Assembly (NCBI GenBank): GCA_034180415.1
Contig: JAXFOK010000037.1
Coordinates: 18,844 to 82,843, forward strand
Source of the DNA: CAKMMH01 sp927798255
GTDB lineage: Bacteria > Bdellovibrionota_C > UBA2361 > CAKMMH01
Direction: 5' to 3'
Length of the DNA stretch: 64,000 nt
Shown here: one piece after another, positions 17,731 to 25,955 of the stretch
Layout of the letters: each line of letters begins with the position of its first letter
Numbering within the stretch: the first letter of the stretch is position 1
Program-made: the position numbers and the translations under genes
The notes under the pieces: model-generated
Databases searched by the model: none
The model's input: only the letters and a program-made list of their open reading frames with translations
What the model was told of the DNA's origin: nothing

Positions 17731-19035
17731 AAACTTCTTCTTATAAGGTATATATATAAGAAATTTTTTATTAATTTTAAAAATTATATAGAATTATTAG
17801 TTCGGAAAAAATATTTAATACGTATAATAGACTATAAGTTAATAAGTAATTATAAAGATTTTGACATTAATGATCATAAATTTTACGACAGCAAAAGAGC
17901 TAAAAACTTTGAATTAGCTAAGGATCTATTTTCTAATGACTCCTCTAACCAAGAAAGAATTTTTGATAATAATACTAAGTTTATAATCGATTATCAAACA
18001 AGCATCTCTAAATTAAATAAATTATTATTTGACTCTAAATTACCTGAGGTAAAAACTGCAATAAAAAATGCTTTTGGTCAATTATCAGTACATAAAATAT
18101 TTCAAACAGGACAAAGACGCTTTAAGCATTTACTAAATCTTCAAAAACAAATTTTAGAAACACCAATTGACACGATTAATACATTATCCCCTCAACTTAA
18201 TGAAAATATGTTATTTCATTCATTTTATATTTAAGTTATTAAAAATTTACATTCAATTACTGATAATGATGGCATTAATGTTTAATAAATCTCGAAACAT
18301 GATAAGTATACATAGTGTTAAATTTATTTCTAAGTTAAGTGTAGCAACTCAAATTAAAAATTTAGACTTATTTACGCAAGACAGTCGCATGTATGAATTA
18401 CAAGAAGCTTCCCTTGAAAAATATAATATTACTTTTGATATATTAGAATATCATTTAAAGTCTATTCTTAAGAATTTTCCAAAAGTTTATCAAGATATAT
18501 TTATTTCTTGTTTTGGATTCTTTAATAATCAGCCATTAACTCTTAAAGAAATTTCTAAAAAATACAATGTCACTATGAAAAACATATATTTAATTGAATG
18601 AACATTACAGATAAATTATCTAAATCAGTTCCTTGGAAAATGCTTTTTGCGTTTTTTAAAGATAAATATAAAAAAATGAATAGGAAAATTTCACAAGACA
18701 ATATTTTTGAAGAGAGCCTATTAATTTTACCGATTCTTCCAAATAAAAAAAGAAATTTATTATTTTACCAATCAGCATCATTTGATGATAGGGTGCCTTC
18801 ATTACAAAAAGTTTCAGATATTATAAATACAAAGTATTATTTATTAGCAAAAAAAATTAGGCGTGTATCACATATACTACAGGTATTTTTGGACGAGAAA
18901 GCGAATTTACAAGAATCATTTCCTAAAAAATTTGTAATTTTTAAAGTTAAAGACCGCGAAAAAGAAGCAAGAGATACAATTTATAGCATCGAAAAAAATT
19001 TATTAAAAAAAACACGACATATCAGCTATCAGTAA
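17731..19035 (+). pseudogene. Broken gene with sigma-region-4-like helix-turn-helix
   Basis: Three open stretches in different frames read like parts of one gene: 17731-18234 (168 codons, no usable start codon), about 18230-18601, and 18598-19035. The middle one ends with LTLKEISKKYNVTMKNIYLI, very like sigma-70 region 4 (LTLxEIxxxxxVSxxxxxxIE). The next stretch starts in an ATGA overlap and continues the helix plausibly. The third has a second helix-turn-helix-like segment (VSDIINTKYYLLAKKIRRV). A decayed sigma-like gene is most likely; two coupled small genes are the alternative for the 3' part. It diverges from the secretion sigma factor. Confidence 0.45.
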
Positions 19036-19039
19036 ATCG

Positions 19040-19140
19040 ACGCTCGGCAAAGCAGGTTGCTAAGAATTAGTACCTGTTTTTAGGTAGCCAAAGCTAGTAG
19101 CTGATGGCTAATTAACAATACTAGCTACTAGACATCAGAC
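19040..19140. repeat. Family C gene-end repeat block
   Basis: Words AAGCAGGTTGCTA, GTACCTGTTTTTAGGTAGCC and two partly inverted copies of CTAGTAGCTGATGGCTA / CTAGCTACTAGACATCAG. Lies directly after the broken gene and before glnS. Confidence 0.55.
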
Positions 19141-19243
19141 TTCATTTTAATTTAAAGAATATCATTTTAAATTATAGATATTTATTATATAATTTAAATT
19201 GTATATATTTTTGTAGCATTGTTATTAATTTTTAAGGAATATT

Positions 19244-20920
19244 ATGGAAGAAGCCCCAAAGAAAGTTTCAAATTTTATAAAAGATATTGTTGAAGATGAT
19301 TTAAAGACTCGAAAGCATACTAAAATTATCACAAGATTTCCACCAGAGCCAAATGGATACCTTCATTTAGGACACGCAAAATCAATTTGCTTAAATTTTG
19401 GTCTTGCCAAAACTTATGGCGGAGAATGCAATTTAAGATTTGATGACACCAACCCTTCAAAAGAAGACATGGAATATATTGATTCTATTCAAGAAGATAT
19501 TAAGTGGCTTGGTTTTACTCCAACAAGAATTTGCTATGCGTCAGATTATTACGATCAGCTTTACGCTTGGGCAGAAGAGTTAATTCAAAAAGGACTAGCG
19601 TATGTTTGTAGTTTAAATACTGATGAAATAAGAGATTATAGAGGTACTCTTACGACCGCTGGGAAAAATAGCCCAGATAGAGATAGAAGCATAGAGGAAA
19701 ATTTAGATTTATTTAGAAGAATGAAAAATGGCGAATTTAAAGACGGAGAATACACTCTAAGAGCAAAAATTGATATGGCTTCTCCTAATATGAATTTTAG
19801 AGACCCAGCAATTTATAGAATTAAGCATGAAAGCCACCCAAGAACAGGGGATAAGTGGTGTATTTACCCGATGTATGATTTTGCGCACGGCGAATCTGAC
19901 GCTATTGAGCATATTACACACTCAATATGTACTCTTGAATTTGAAGACCACAGACCACTTTATAATTGGTTTGTTGAACATTTAAGCGTTCCATCAAAGC
20001 CCAGACAAATTGAGTTTGCAAGATTAAATTTAACTTATACTGTGATGAGTAAAAGATATCTTTTATCACTTGTAAAAGATGGCACTGTTTCTGGTTGGGA
20101 CGACCCAAGAATGCCAACAATTTGCGGTATAAGAAGAAGAGGATATCCAGCAAAAGCACTAAGAAATTTTTGTGAGCTTATAGGAGTTTCAAAGGCTGAC
20201 AGCATAGTTGATTATAGTCTTTTAGAGCACTGTGTAAGAGATGTATTAAATAAAGAGGCTCAAAGGCGTATGGCTGTTCTTGACCCAATAAAACTTATTA
20301 TTGAAAATTACCCTGAAGATAAAGAAGAAGATATTGTTTGTGAAAATAACACAGAAGCAGAGGTTGACGCTGGAACTAGGACTGTAAAATTTACAAAAGA
20401 GCTTTATATTGAAAGAGAAGACTTTGAAGAAAATCCTCCAAAGAAATGGTTTAGAATGGCAATAGGACAAGAGGTAAGATTAAAACATAGCTACTATGTA
20501 ACTTGCAAAGAAGTAGTGAAAGATGAAAATGGAAATATTACCGCTTTAATTTGTACATATGACCCAGAAACTAAAGGTGGAACTTCACCTGATGGTAGAA
20601 AAGTTAAAGGTACAATTCATTGGGTTTCTTGTAAGTATGCAGTAAATGGTACAGTAAATTTATATGAACATTTATTTACAAAAGCAAATCCATATGACGC
20701 GGAAGAAGGAAAAACTTTTAAAGATTATTTTAACAACAACTCTCTTACAGTTTTAAAGAATGTAAAACTTGAAGAAAACTTATTAGACGCCAAACCTTTA
20801 GATACTTTCCAATTTTTAAGAAAAGGATATTACACACTTGATAAAGATTCAACAAAAGATAATTTAATATTTAATAGGACAGTGTCTTTAAAAGATTCTT
20901 GGGAAAAAGAAAAGAAATAG
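19244..20920 (+). CDS. glnS: Glutaminyl-tRNA synthetase
   Basis: Class I synthetase that charges tRNA-Gln directly. 558 residues. The HIGH-type motif sits in PPEPNGYLHLGHAKS (about residue 35) and the KMSKS-type motif is VMSKRYLL near residue 267; the RFDDTNPSKE block between them is typical of GlnRS rather than GluRS. The two C-terminal beta-barrel anticodon domains are present. AAGGAA precedes the ATG. It implies at least part of Gln-tRNA is made without the GatCAB route. Monocistronic, ended by the hairpin at 20939. Confidence 0.97.
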   Translation: MEEAPKKVSNFIKDIVEDDLKTRKHTKIITRFPPEPNGYLHLGHAKSICLNFGLAKTYGGECNLRFDDTNPSKEDMEYIDSIQEDIKWLGFTPTRICYASDYYDQLYAWAEELIQKGLAYVCSLNTDEIRDYRGTLTTAGKNSPDRDRSIEENLDLFRRMKNGEFKDGEYTLRAKIDMASPNMNFRDPAIYRIKHESHPRTGDKWCIYPMYDFAHGESDAIEHITHSICTLEFEDHRPLYNWFVEHLSVPSKPRQIEFARLNLTYTVMSKRYLLSLVKDGTVSGWDDPRMPTICGIRRRGYPAKALRNFCELIGVSKADSIVDYSLLEHCVRDVLNKEAQRRMAVLDPIKLIIENYPEDKEEDIVCENNTEAEVDAGTRTVKFTKELYIEREDFEENPPKKWFRMAIGQEVRLKHSYYVTCKEVVKDENGNITALICTYDPETKGGTSPDGRKVKGTIHWVSCKYAVNGTVNLYEHLFTKANPYDAEEGKTFKDYFNNNSLTVLKNVKLEENLLDAKPLDTFQFLRKGYYTLDKDSTKDNLIFNRTVSLKDSWEKEKK

Positions 20921-20938
20921 TTAATGTTTAGCAAAAAT

Positions 20939-20983
20939 CTGGTTTTAGATAGCAAAATTTAATTATCAGCTATCTAAAGCCAG
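20939..20983 (+). terminator. Hairpin after glnS, within a family C block
   Basis: CTGG-T-TTTAGATAGC pairs with GCTATCTAAA-G-CCAG around a 15-base loop, one mismatch in 15 positions. It starts 18 bases after the glnS stop, without a T tract. The repeat words continue to about 21030 (CTAGCACCTAGC). Confidence 0.6.
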
Positions 20984-21085
20984 AAAACTAATAACTGATT
21001 CCCTCCCCTAGCACCTAGCTTTTAAGATTCTATAAACCTTAATAATAATTTAATAAAAAAATTTTCACTTTTTTAAATCAATATA

Positions 21086-21113
21086 TTGACTTTTCGTTTC
21101 TATATGCTAATAT
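21086..21113 (+). promoter_or_regulatory. Sigma-70 promoter of the tandem structured RNA
   Basis: TTGACT at 21086-21091, a 16-base spacer, and TAATAT at 21108-21113. Transcription would start near 21119, exactly where the first hairpin of the RNA begins. Confidence 0.6.
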
Positions 21114-21118
21114 TTAAA

Positions 21119-21700
21119 CATCGTTTGACTTGAAGCAGTCAACGATACTCCTTGTATTGCGGCGAATGCTTTTTTATAGGCATTAAAGGAATGTTTCCCC
21201 ATAACAGGCGTCATTAAACAGACGTCATTAAAAAGGGGATCCTTTTGGGTGAAGTAATGGTTGTAGGCTAAGGTGTCTTGAATAGACATCTAACAGCTGA
21301 CTGCAATCTAGCTATACGTAGTTTAGGGAAAAAGTGGGGCCTTTCCCTCATAGCGCGCTTTACCCCGCCGCAATATGTATTAGAACAAACTAGGTTCGCG
21401 GTGAACGCTACAAACGTGCGTGGCGTTAGAGACTACCCCCTCCTCCTCGGTCTCATCAGGAGGGTTCCCTCGGGTCTCTTGGGCTAGTGAGGGTTTTATA
21501 CGTCTTCCCTCGCTAGCCCCACCGCAGAACTAATTTAGTATAATGGTTGTCAGTCGTGTTTTTTCTTGTTATTGTAAAGGTTGTCTGTCAAAAAGTGACA
21601 AGATTTAAAAGATTTTCTACTCAACATCTTTTCCTTATGAATAATCTGTTGGTAGATATCTTTTAACATCCTCCTTATCTCGTTTACCTATTTCATGTCT
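21119..21700 (+). ncRNA. Unidentified large structured RNA, copy 1
   Basis: A 5' hairpin (ATCGTT-GACT with AGTC-AACGAT, 21120-21146) is followed by two four-way-junction modules. Module 1: P1 ATTGCGGCG (21156-21164) with CGCCGCAAT (21366-21374); P2 AATGC/GCATT; P3 AAAGGA/TCCTTT; P4 GGGTGAAG/CTTTACCC. Module 2: P1 GCGGTG (21398-21403) with CACCGC (21520-21525); P2 AACGC/GCGTT; P3 AGAGAC/GTCTCT; P4 a 13-bp helix, 21481-21493 with 21507-21519. An AT-rich tail follows. The helices abut in the same order in both modules. Short frames across it have no coding character. I do not recognise an Rfam family; large ornate RNAs such as ROOL, GOLLD or OLE should be compared. Confidence 0.75.
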
Positions 21701-21755
21701 TTATTTTTTTAATATCAAAGCTTAGTAATTTTTAAATTATTTAATAAAATTCAAT

Positions 21756-22320
21756 CCTTTATTTTATGTATTGCGGTGAACGCATAAAAAAGCGTTAGAG
21801 GCACAGTTCGTTAAGTTGCCTTTTGGGATAGAGAAAGCAATCAAGCTAAGGTTTTTCATAACCTCCTCATTTGCTAGTGGCTACCTTACTTGCTTGTCCT
21901 TTTCTTTCCAAGCAAGGCTATCCCCATCGCAATATTATAAAATAAAAAAAATCCGTTTTCGCGGTGAACGCTACGAAGCGTTAGAGACTTCTCCTCTTTG
22001 CATCCTGAGGAGTTCGCGAAAGTCTCTGCAAAAGTCTCAGCGAAAGTCTCCGCGATAGTCTCTTGGGTTACTGACCTTGCGATGTTGGATCCACTTCTAT
22101 CTAAAGGAAAGTTGCAACACACACTAACCCCACCGCCTAAACGGTTATATGATATTTAATGATGGTTTTTGATCATGTTTTCATTGTTTTTGTGATGGTT
22201 ATTCGCAAGACATGATTTGAAAGATTTACGATGAAACTTACTTTGATTATCAAAGTCTGTATTTAAGTAATCTTTTAAATCTCCCCTTTTTTAAAAGTTC
22301 CTGTCTTTTTACTCCTTTAT
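21756..22320 (+). ncRNA. Unidentified large structured RNA, copy 2
   Basis: Same architecture as copy 1, about 612 bases downstream. Module 1: P1 ATTGCGGTG (21770-21778) with CATCGCAAT (21925-21933); P2 AACGC/GCGTT; P3 AGAGGCA/TGCCTTT; P4 GGGATAG (21825-21831) with CTATCCC (21918-21924). Module 2: P1 GCGGTG (21961-21966) with CACCGC (22131-22136); P2 AACGC (21967-21971) with GCGTT (21978-21982); P3 AGAGACT (21983-21989) with AGTCTCT (22057-22063); P4 GGGTTA with TAACCC. The tail shares GATTTRAAAGATTT (21602 and 22214) and ATCTTTTAA (21658 and 22270), both offset by exactly 612. No separate promoter is clear, so copy 2 may come from read-through. 22321-22531 holds nothing else I recognise. Confidence 0.75.
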
Positions 22321-22531
22321 TATATTCTTAACTATATTTTTGCAGGAAATTCAATCTATTATTTATAATTCACAAAATACATGGAAACTATTTTATTTTT
22401 TAAAATCCTTATCTTTAAAATCTTTAACTAAAATCTTTAATGGGCTTAGTACTTCTACTTTTTCCAATCCTCTTTTCGTATAATAATAAAAAAGATTAGT
22501 ATAAAAAACAGAGATCAAAACGTAAAAACTC

Positions 22532-22975
22532 TTACTCTAATTCATTTAGTTCATTTGCAAACTCATTGATATCTGAAAACTCTCTATAAACTGAAACAAA
22601 TCTTATATAGGCAACTTTATCTAATTTTTTAAGCTCATGCATCACAATATTTCCAATCTCTGCACTTGGAACTTCTTTTGAAAAATTTGCATAGAGTGCA
22701 TTCTCAACTCTATCTATCATTTGATCTATATCTTCTGCGCTTACTGGTCTTTTTCTACATGCAATCAATATTCCAGATTTTAGTTTATCTCTATCAAAAA
22801 CTTCTCTTCTTAAATCTTTTTTAACAACCATTGGGAGTGTAAGCTCAATTTTTTCATAAGTAGTAAATCGAAACTCACAATCTTGACATACTCGTCTTCT
22901 TCTAATAGCGTCATCGCCATCACTTCTTGAATCAATAACCGATAATCTTTCAGAGCCACATTTAAAACATTTCAT
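22532..22975 (-). CDS. nrdR: Transcriptional repressor NrdR
   Basis: Represses ribonucleotide reductase genes in response to ATP/dATP. 147 residues, the normal length: an N-terminal zinc ribbon with C3, C6, C30 and C33 around the SRSDGDDAIRRRRVC signature, then an ATP-cone domain (VVKKDLRREVFDRDKLKSGI). It lies 35 bases after glyA on the same strand, a common association. No NrdR box is evident in the window. Confidence 0.97.
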   Translation of the reverse strand: MKCFKCGSERLSVIDSRSDGDDAIRRRRVCQDCEFRFTTYEKIELTLPMVVKKDLRREVFDRDKLKSGILIACRKRPVSAEDIDQMIDRVENALYANFSKEVPSAEIGNIVMHELKKLDKVAYIRFVSVYREFSDINEFANELNELE

Positions 22976-23010
22976 AATGCTCTTTATTAAAATCTTTCCT
23001 AATAAGTTTT

Positions 23011-24270
23011 TTAATCTAATTTATAATCATATAGCGGAAAAAGTTTTGCAAAATATTTAACTTCTTCTTTTATCATACTAATATCACGTCCCTCTTTTGC
23101 TTCTACAAGAGCGCGATTTATAAGCTGAGCAACTTTTTTCATCTGCACTTCTTTCATACCACGAGTAGTAAGAGCAGGAGTTCCTATTCTTAGGCCACTG
23201 CAAATTGTTGGTGGCTGAGGGTCATAAGGAATTGTGTTCTTATTTGCCGTAATATTTACTTTATCAAGCCACTCTTGTGCTTCTTTACCCGTAATCCCTT
23301 TAGAACGTAAATCAATAATTAGCACATGAGAATCTGTTCCACCAGATACTATCTTATACCCATCTTCCATAAGTGTTTTTGCAAGCGCTCTTGCGTTTGC
23401 CACAACTTGATTAGCATACGCTTTAAACTCATCACTCATCGCTTCTTTAAATGCAATAGCCTTTGCAGCAATTGTATGCATATGAGGCCCACCTTGTACT
23501 CCTGGGAATACTGACTTATTTAGCACACTTTCATATTCCTTCTTTGCTAAGATAAGTCCTGAGCGAGGTCCACGAAGCGTTTTATGAGTTGTCGTTGTTA
23601 CTACATCGCAATATGGAAAAGGTGAAGGGTAAGCACCACCAACAATTAGTCCTGCATAATGTGCTACATCTGCAAATAAAATTGCTCCAACTTTATCTGC
23701 AATCTCTCTAAATCTCTTAAAGTCTATAACTCTTGAATACGCTGAAGCTCCGCATATTATCATCTTTGGCTTACATTCTAATGCAAGTCGTTCTACTTCA
23801 TCATAATCAATAAGCCCCGTATCTTTATCTACACCATAAGGAACAACATTATAATATCGTCCTGATAGATTAGCTTTCAAACCATGACTTAAATGTCCTC
23901 CATGGTCAAGCTTCATTCCCATGTAAGTATCCCCTGGCTCTAAAAATGCATTAAATACTTCATGGTTTGCCTGCGCGCCAGAATGAGGCTGAACATTTGC
24001 AAACTCTGCATTAAAAAGTTTTTTTGCACGCTCTATTGCAATACCCTCAATTTTATCGACCTCTTCACATCCACCATAATACCTTTTTCCAGGAAGCCCC
24101 TCTGCATACTTATTTGTTAATATACTACCACAAGCTTCTAATATGGCATCATCTACAAAATTTTCACTCGGGATTAACTCAAGACCTTCCTCTTGCCTTC
24201 TAGTTTCAGCTTTAATTATATCAAATATTTCCGGATCGATTTCTTTTAACGATGTGTGTCTTGATGTCAT
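23011..24270 (-). CDS. glyA: Serine hydroxymethyltransferase
   Basis: PLP enzyme converting serine and tetrahydrofolate to glycine and 5,10-methylene-THF, feeding the one-carbon pool used by fmt. 419 residues, full length. The PLP lysine lies in DVVTTTTHKTLRGPRSG; LIPSENFVDDAILEACGSIL and GKRYYGGCEEVDKIE are the N-terminal signatures. It follows acpP and two hairpins and precedes nrdR. Confidence 0.97.
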   Translation of the reverse strand: MTSRHTSLKEIDPEIFDIIKAETRRQEEGLELIPSENFVDDAILEACGSILTNKYAEGLPGKRYYGGCEEVDKIEGIAIERAKKLFNAEFANVQPHSGAQANHEVFNAFLEPGDTYMGMKLDHGGHLSHGLKANLSGRYYNVVPYGVDKDTGLIDYDEVERLALECKPKMIICGASAYSRVIDFKRFREIADKVGAILFADVAHYAGLIVGGAYPSPFPYCDVVTTTTHKTLRGPRSGLILAKKEYESVLNKSVFPGVQGGPHMHTIAAKAIAFKEAMSDEFKAYANQVVANARALAKTLMEDGYKIVSGGTDSHVLIIDLRSKGITGKEAQEWLDKVNITANKNTIPYDPQPPTICSGLRIGTPALTTRGMKEVQMKKVAQLINRALVEAKEGRDISMIKEEVKYFAKLFPLYDYKLD

Positions 24271-24317
24271 GGTCGCCCTTAAAAGATTTAAAAGATTTTG
24301 TTTGAATTTTATATTTA

Positions 24318-24364
24318 AAGCTTTCTAAAAGAAAGCTTAATGAAGACTTTAAAAAGTCTTCATT
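24318..24364 (-). terminator. Two adjacent hairpins between acpP and glyA
   Basis: AAGCTTTC/GAAAGCTT at 24318-24338 and AATGAAGACT/AGTCTTCATT at 24339-24364 are perfect stems placed back to back just after the acpP stop. They could terminate most acpP transcripts or act as processing sites that let acpP be more abundant than glyA (inference). Confidence 0.6.
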
Positions 24365-24386
24365 AAAGAGCAAAAAGCTATTAATT

Positions 24387-24629
24387 TTAAGCTTTTTTTG
24401 ATTCGATGTATGCTATAACATCATCAACTTTTTGCATTTTTTCAGCTTCTTCATCAGGAATTTCAAGTTGATATTCTTCCTCCAAAGCCATAATTAATTC
24501 AACGATATCTAAAGAATCTGCTCCTAGATCTTCTACAAATGAAGCTTCAGGAACAACTTCATCAGCTGCAACTCCTAGTTGCTCAACAATTATTTCTTTT
24601 ACTCTTGATGTAATCTCTTCTGATGCCAT
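24387..24629 (-). CDS. acpP: Acyl carrier protein
   Basis: Carrier of fatty-acid intermediates. 80 residues, strongly acidic, with the phosphopantetheine serine S39 in EDLGADSLDIVELIMALEE. The start has an AGGAG site. No other fab genes adjoin it. The 400 bp upstream (24630-25034) are AT-rich and hold no gene I can support, only the promoter region. Confidence 0.97.
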   Translation of the reverse strand: MASEEITSRVKEIIVEQLGVAADEVVPEASFVEDLGADSLDIVELIMALEEEYQLEIPDEEAEKMQKVDDVIAYIESKKA

Positions 24630-25034
24630 CTTACATAAATCTCCTAATATAAACTACTTAAAAAACATTCCTGTACCTTTGTTTGAAATTAAAGGCAACT
24701 TATGAAATTTTATAAAAGCTTAAAGATAATTCTTTTAACTTAAATACTCTTTATGTGGTAAATGTTTTTAAAATAATTCTTGTTAAAAAATAATAAAAAC
24801 TTGTTAAAACACAAGTAAACACAAGACTTCCTTCTTTAACTAATTAGCATAAAACACCAAATGTAAGTTTAACAAATGGAATTTTCTCTTTAAGAAATCT
24901 TAATTAAAAAGATAAATATAACACTAATTAATTGCAATCATGAAAAACCAAAAAATACTAGTTTTCTCCTAAGGCTTCGGTGTAACTATTTGACTTTATT
25001 ACAATTATCTGCAATTTCCCCTAGAATATATATT

Positions 25035-25403
25035 CTACACAAGATCTATCTCATCTATTATTGCCAATATGTCTTTTGTATCTACTATTCTTAAATTATC
25101 GTTCCATGGGACACGAACTCCTGTGCTCTTTGGAATTAGCACAATTGATTGTAAAGGAACGCCGCTAATGTTCTGTTCTCTATCGTTATCTTTATCAAGA
25201 GCACTTGCAACTTCTATAACTTCTGCAAGAAGACTATCTTGCATTTTTTCTTTACTACCTTCAGGAAGATAAAGCCCACCACTAGTCATATCATTTTCTT
25301 TAATAATTCTTACGACAACTCTTAAACCAAGAGGATTAATTTTTCTAATATTTCTTCCCTTTCTCCAATTTGCATATTCAACTGATTTTTTTTCGCTTTC
25401 CAA
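25035..25403 (-). CDS. GroES-family (Cpn10) protein, divergent and alone
   Basis: 122 residues if translation starts at the TTG ending at 25403, which has AAGGAG six bases upstream; that site itself lies inside a five-codon-longer reading frame. The Cpn10 fold is recognisable: INPLGLRVVVRIIKENDMTS at the start, SGGLYLPEGSKEKMQDSLLA over the mobile loop, and TKDILAIIDEIDLV at the end, as in ESDILAIVE of GroES. About 25 residues longer than GroES, with an N-terminal extension, and no groEL next to it. Probably a GroES paralogue or co-chaperone. Confidence 0.75.
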   Translation of the reverse strand: MESEKKSVEYANWRKGRNIRKINPLGLRVVVRIIKENDMTSGGLYLPEGSKEKMQDSLLAEVIEVASALDKDNDREQNISGVPLQSIVLIPKSTGVRVPWNDNLRIVDTKDILAIIDEIDLV

Positions 25404-25559
25404 ATTATTCTCCTTCAAAATTTTTATATGTTTAAAAATTTTATCTGATTTAAAAATTACTATCTGTTACATTATAACAAAATATTGTAATATGTCATTT
25501 GAAATTCTTTAACCACATAAGAATCTTTTTATTTCAAGTTTTTGTAAGGGGAGTAATTC

Positions 25560-25859
25560 ATGAAAAAATTATTGCTAGTTTTAATATTAATTTTAGCAGG
25601 TTGCGCTACTTCAGCACCTATGGGAATGGTTTACACAGAAGTTAAATTACCAGTAAATGTAACATCTAATGGACAAGCTTATGCAAGAACAGGTGTTGCA
25701 GAATGTAAAAGCATTTTAGGTTTAGTTGCTTTTGGTGATTGTAGTATTGAGTCTGCTAAGAAACAAGGCGGAGTTTCTAGAGTTTATCATGTTGACTGGG
25801 AAGCAAGAAACATCCTAGGAATCTTAGGTGAATATAGACTTGTAGTTTACGGAGAATAA
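25560..25859 (+). CDS. TRL-like family lipoprotein
   Basis: 99 residues: a lipoprotein signal ending LILAGC (Cys15), then a compact domain with GVAECKSILGLVAFGDCSIE and VYHVDWEARNILGILGEYRL, the pattern of TRL-like proteins (small envelope lipoproteins of unknown function). AAGGGG precedes the ATG. It stands alone and is followed by a family C block. Confidence 0.75.
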   Translation: MKKLLLVLILILAGCATSAPMGMVYTEVKLPVNVTSNGQAYARTGVAECKSILGLVAFGDCSIESAKKQGGVSRVYHVDWEARNILGILGEYRLVVYGE

Positions 25860-25871
25860 ACCCAAGAAACT

Positions 25872-25945
25872 TAAAAGCTGGTGGCGAGTTTCTGATCGTA
25901 GGTATCTGACGCCAGCTACCGGCCACGAGAAACCTGTCACCTAAA
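25872..25945. repeat. Family C gene-end repeat block
   Basis: AAAGCTGGTGGCGAG, GTAGGTATCTGACG, CCAGCTACCGGCC and AACCTGTCACCTAAAACC; AGCTGG...CCAGCT and GGTTTCTCG-type words can pair. It fills the gap between the lipoprotein and the convergent flgE. Confidence 0.5.
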
Positions 25946-25955
25946 ACCTTTTACA

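Noticed and set aside
21278..22122. Short ORFs of 69-80 codons on both strands in the RNA region
   Set aside because: They follow the stems of the structured RNA, lack ribosome binding sites, and their translations resemble nothing.
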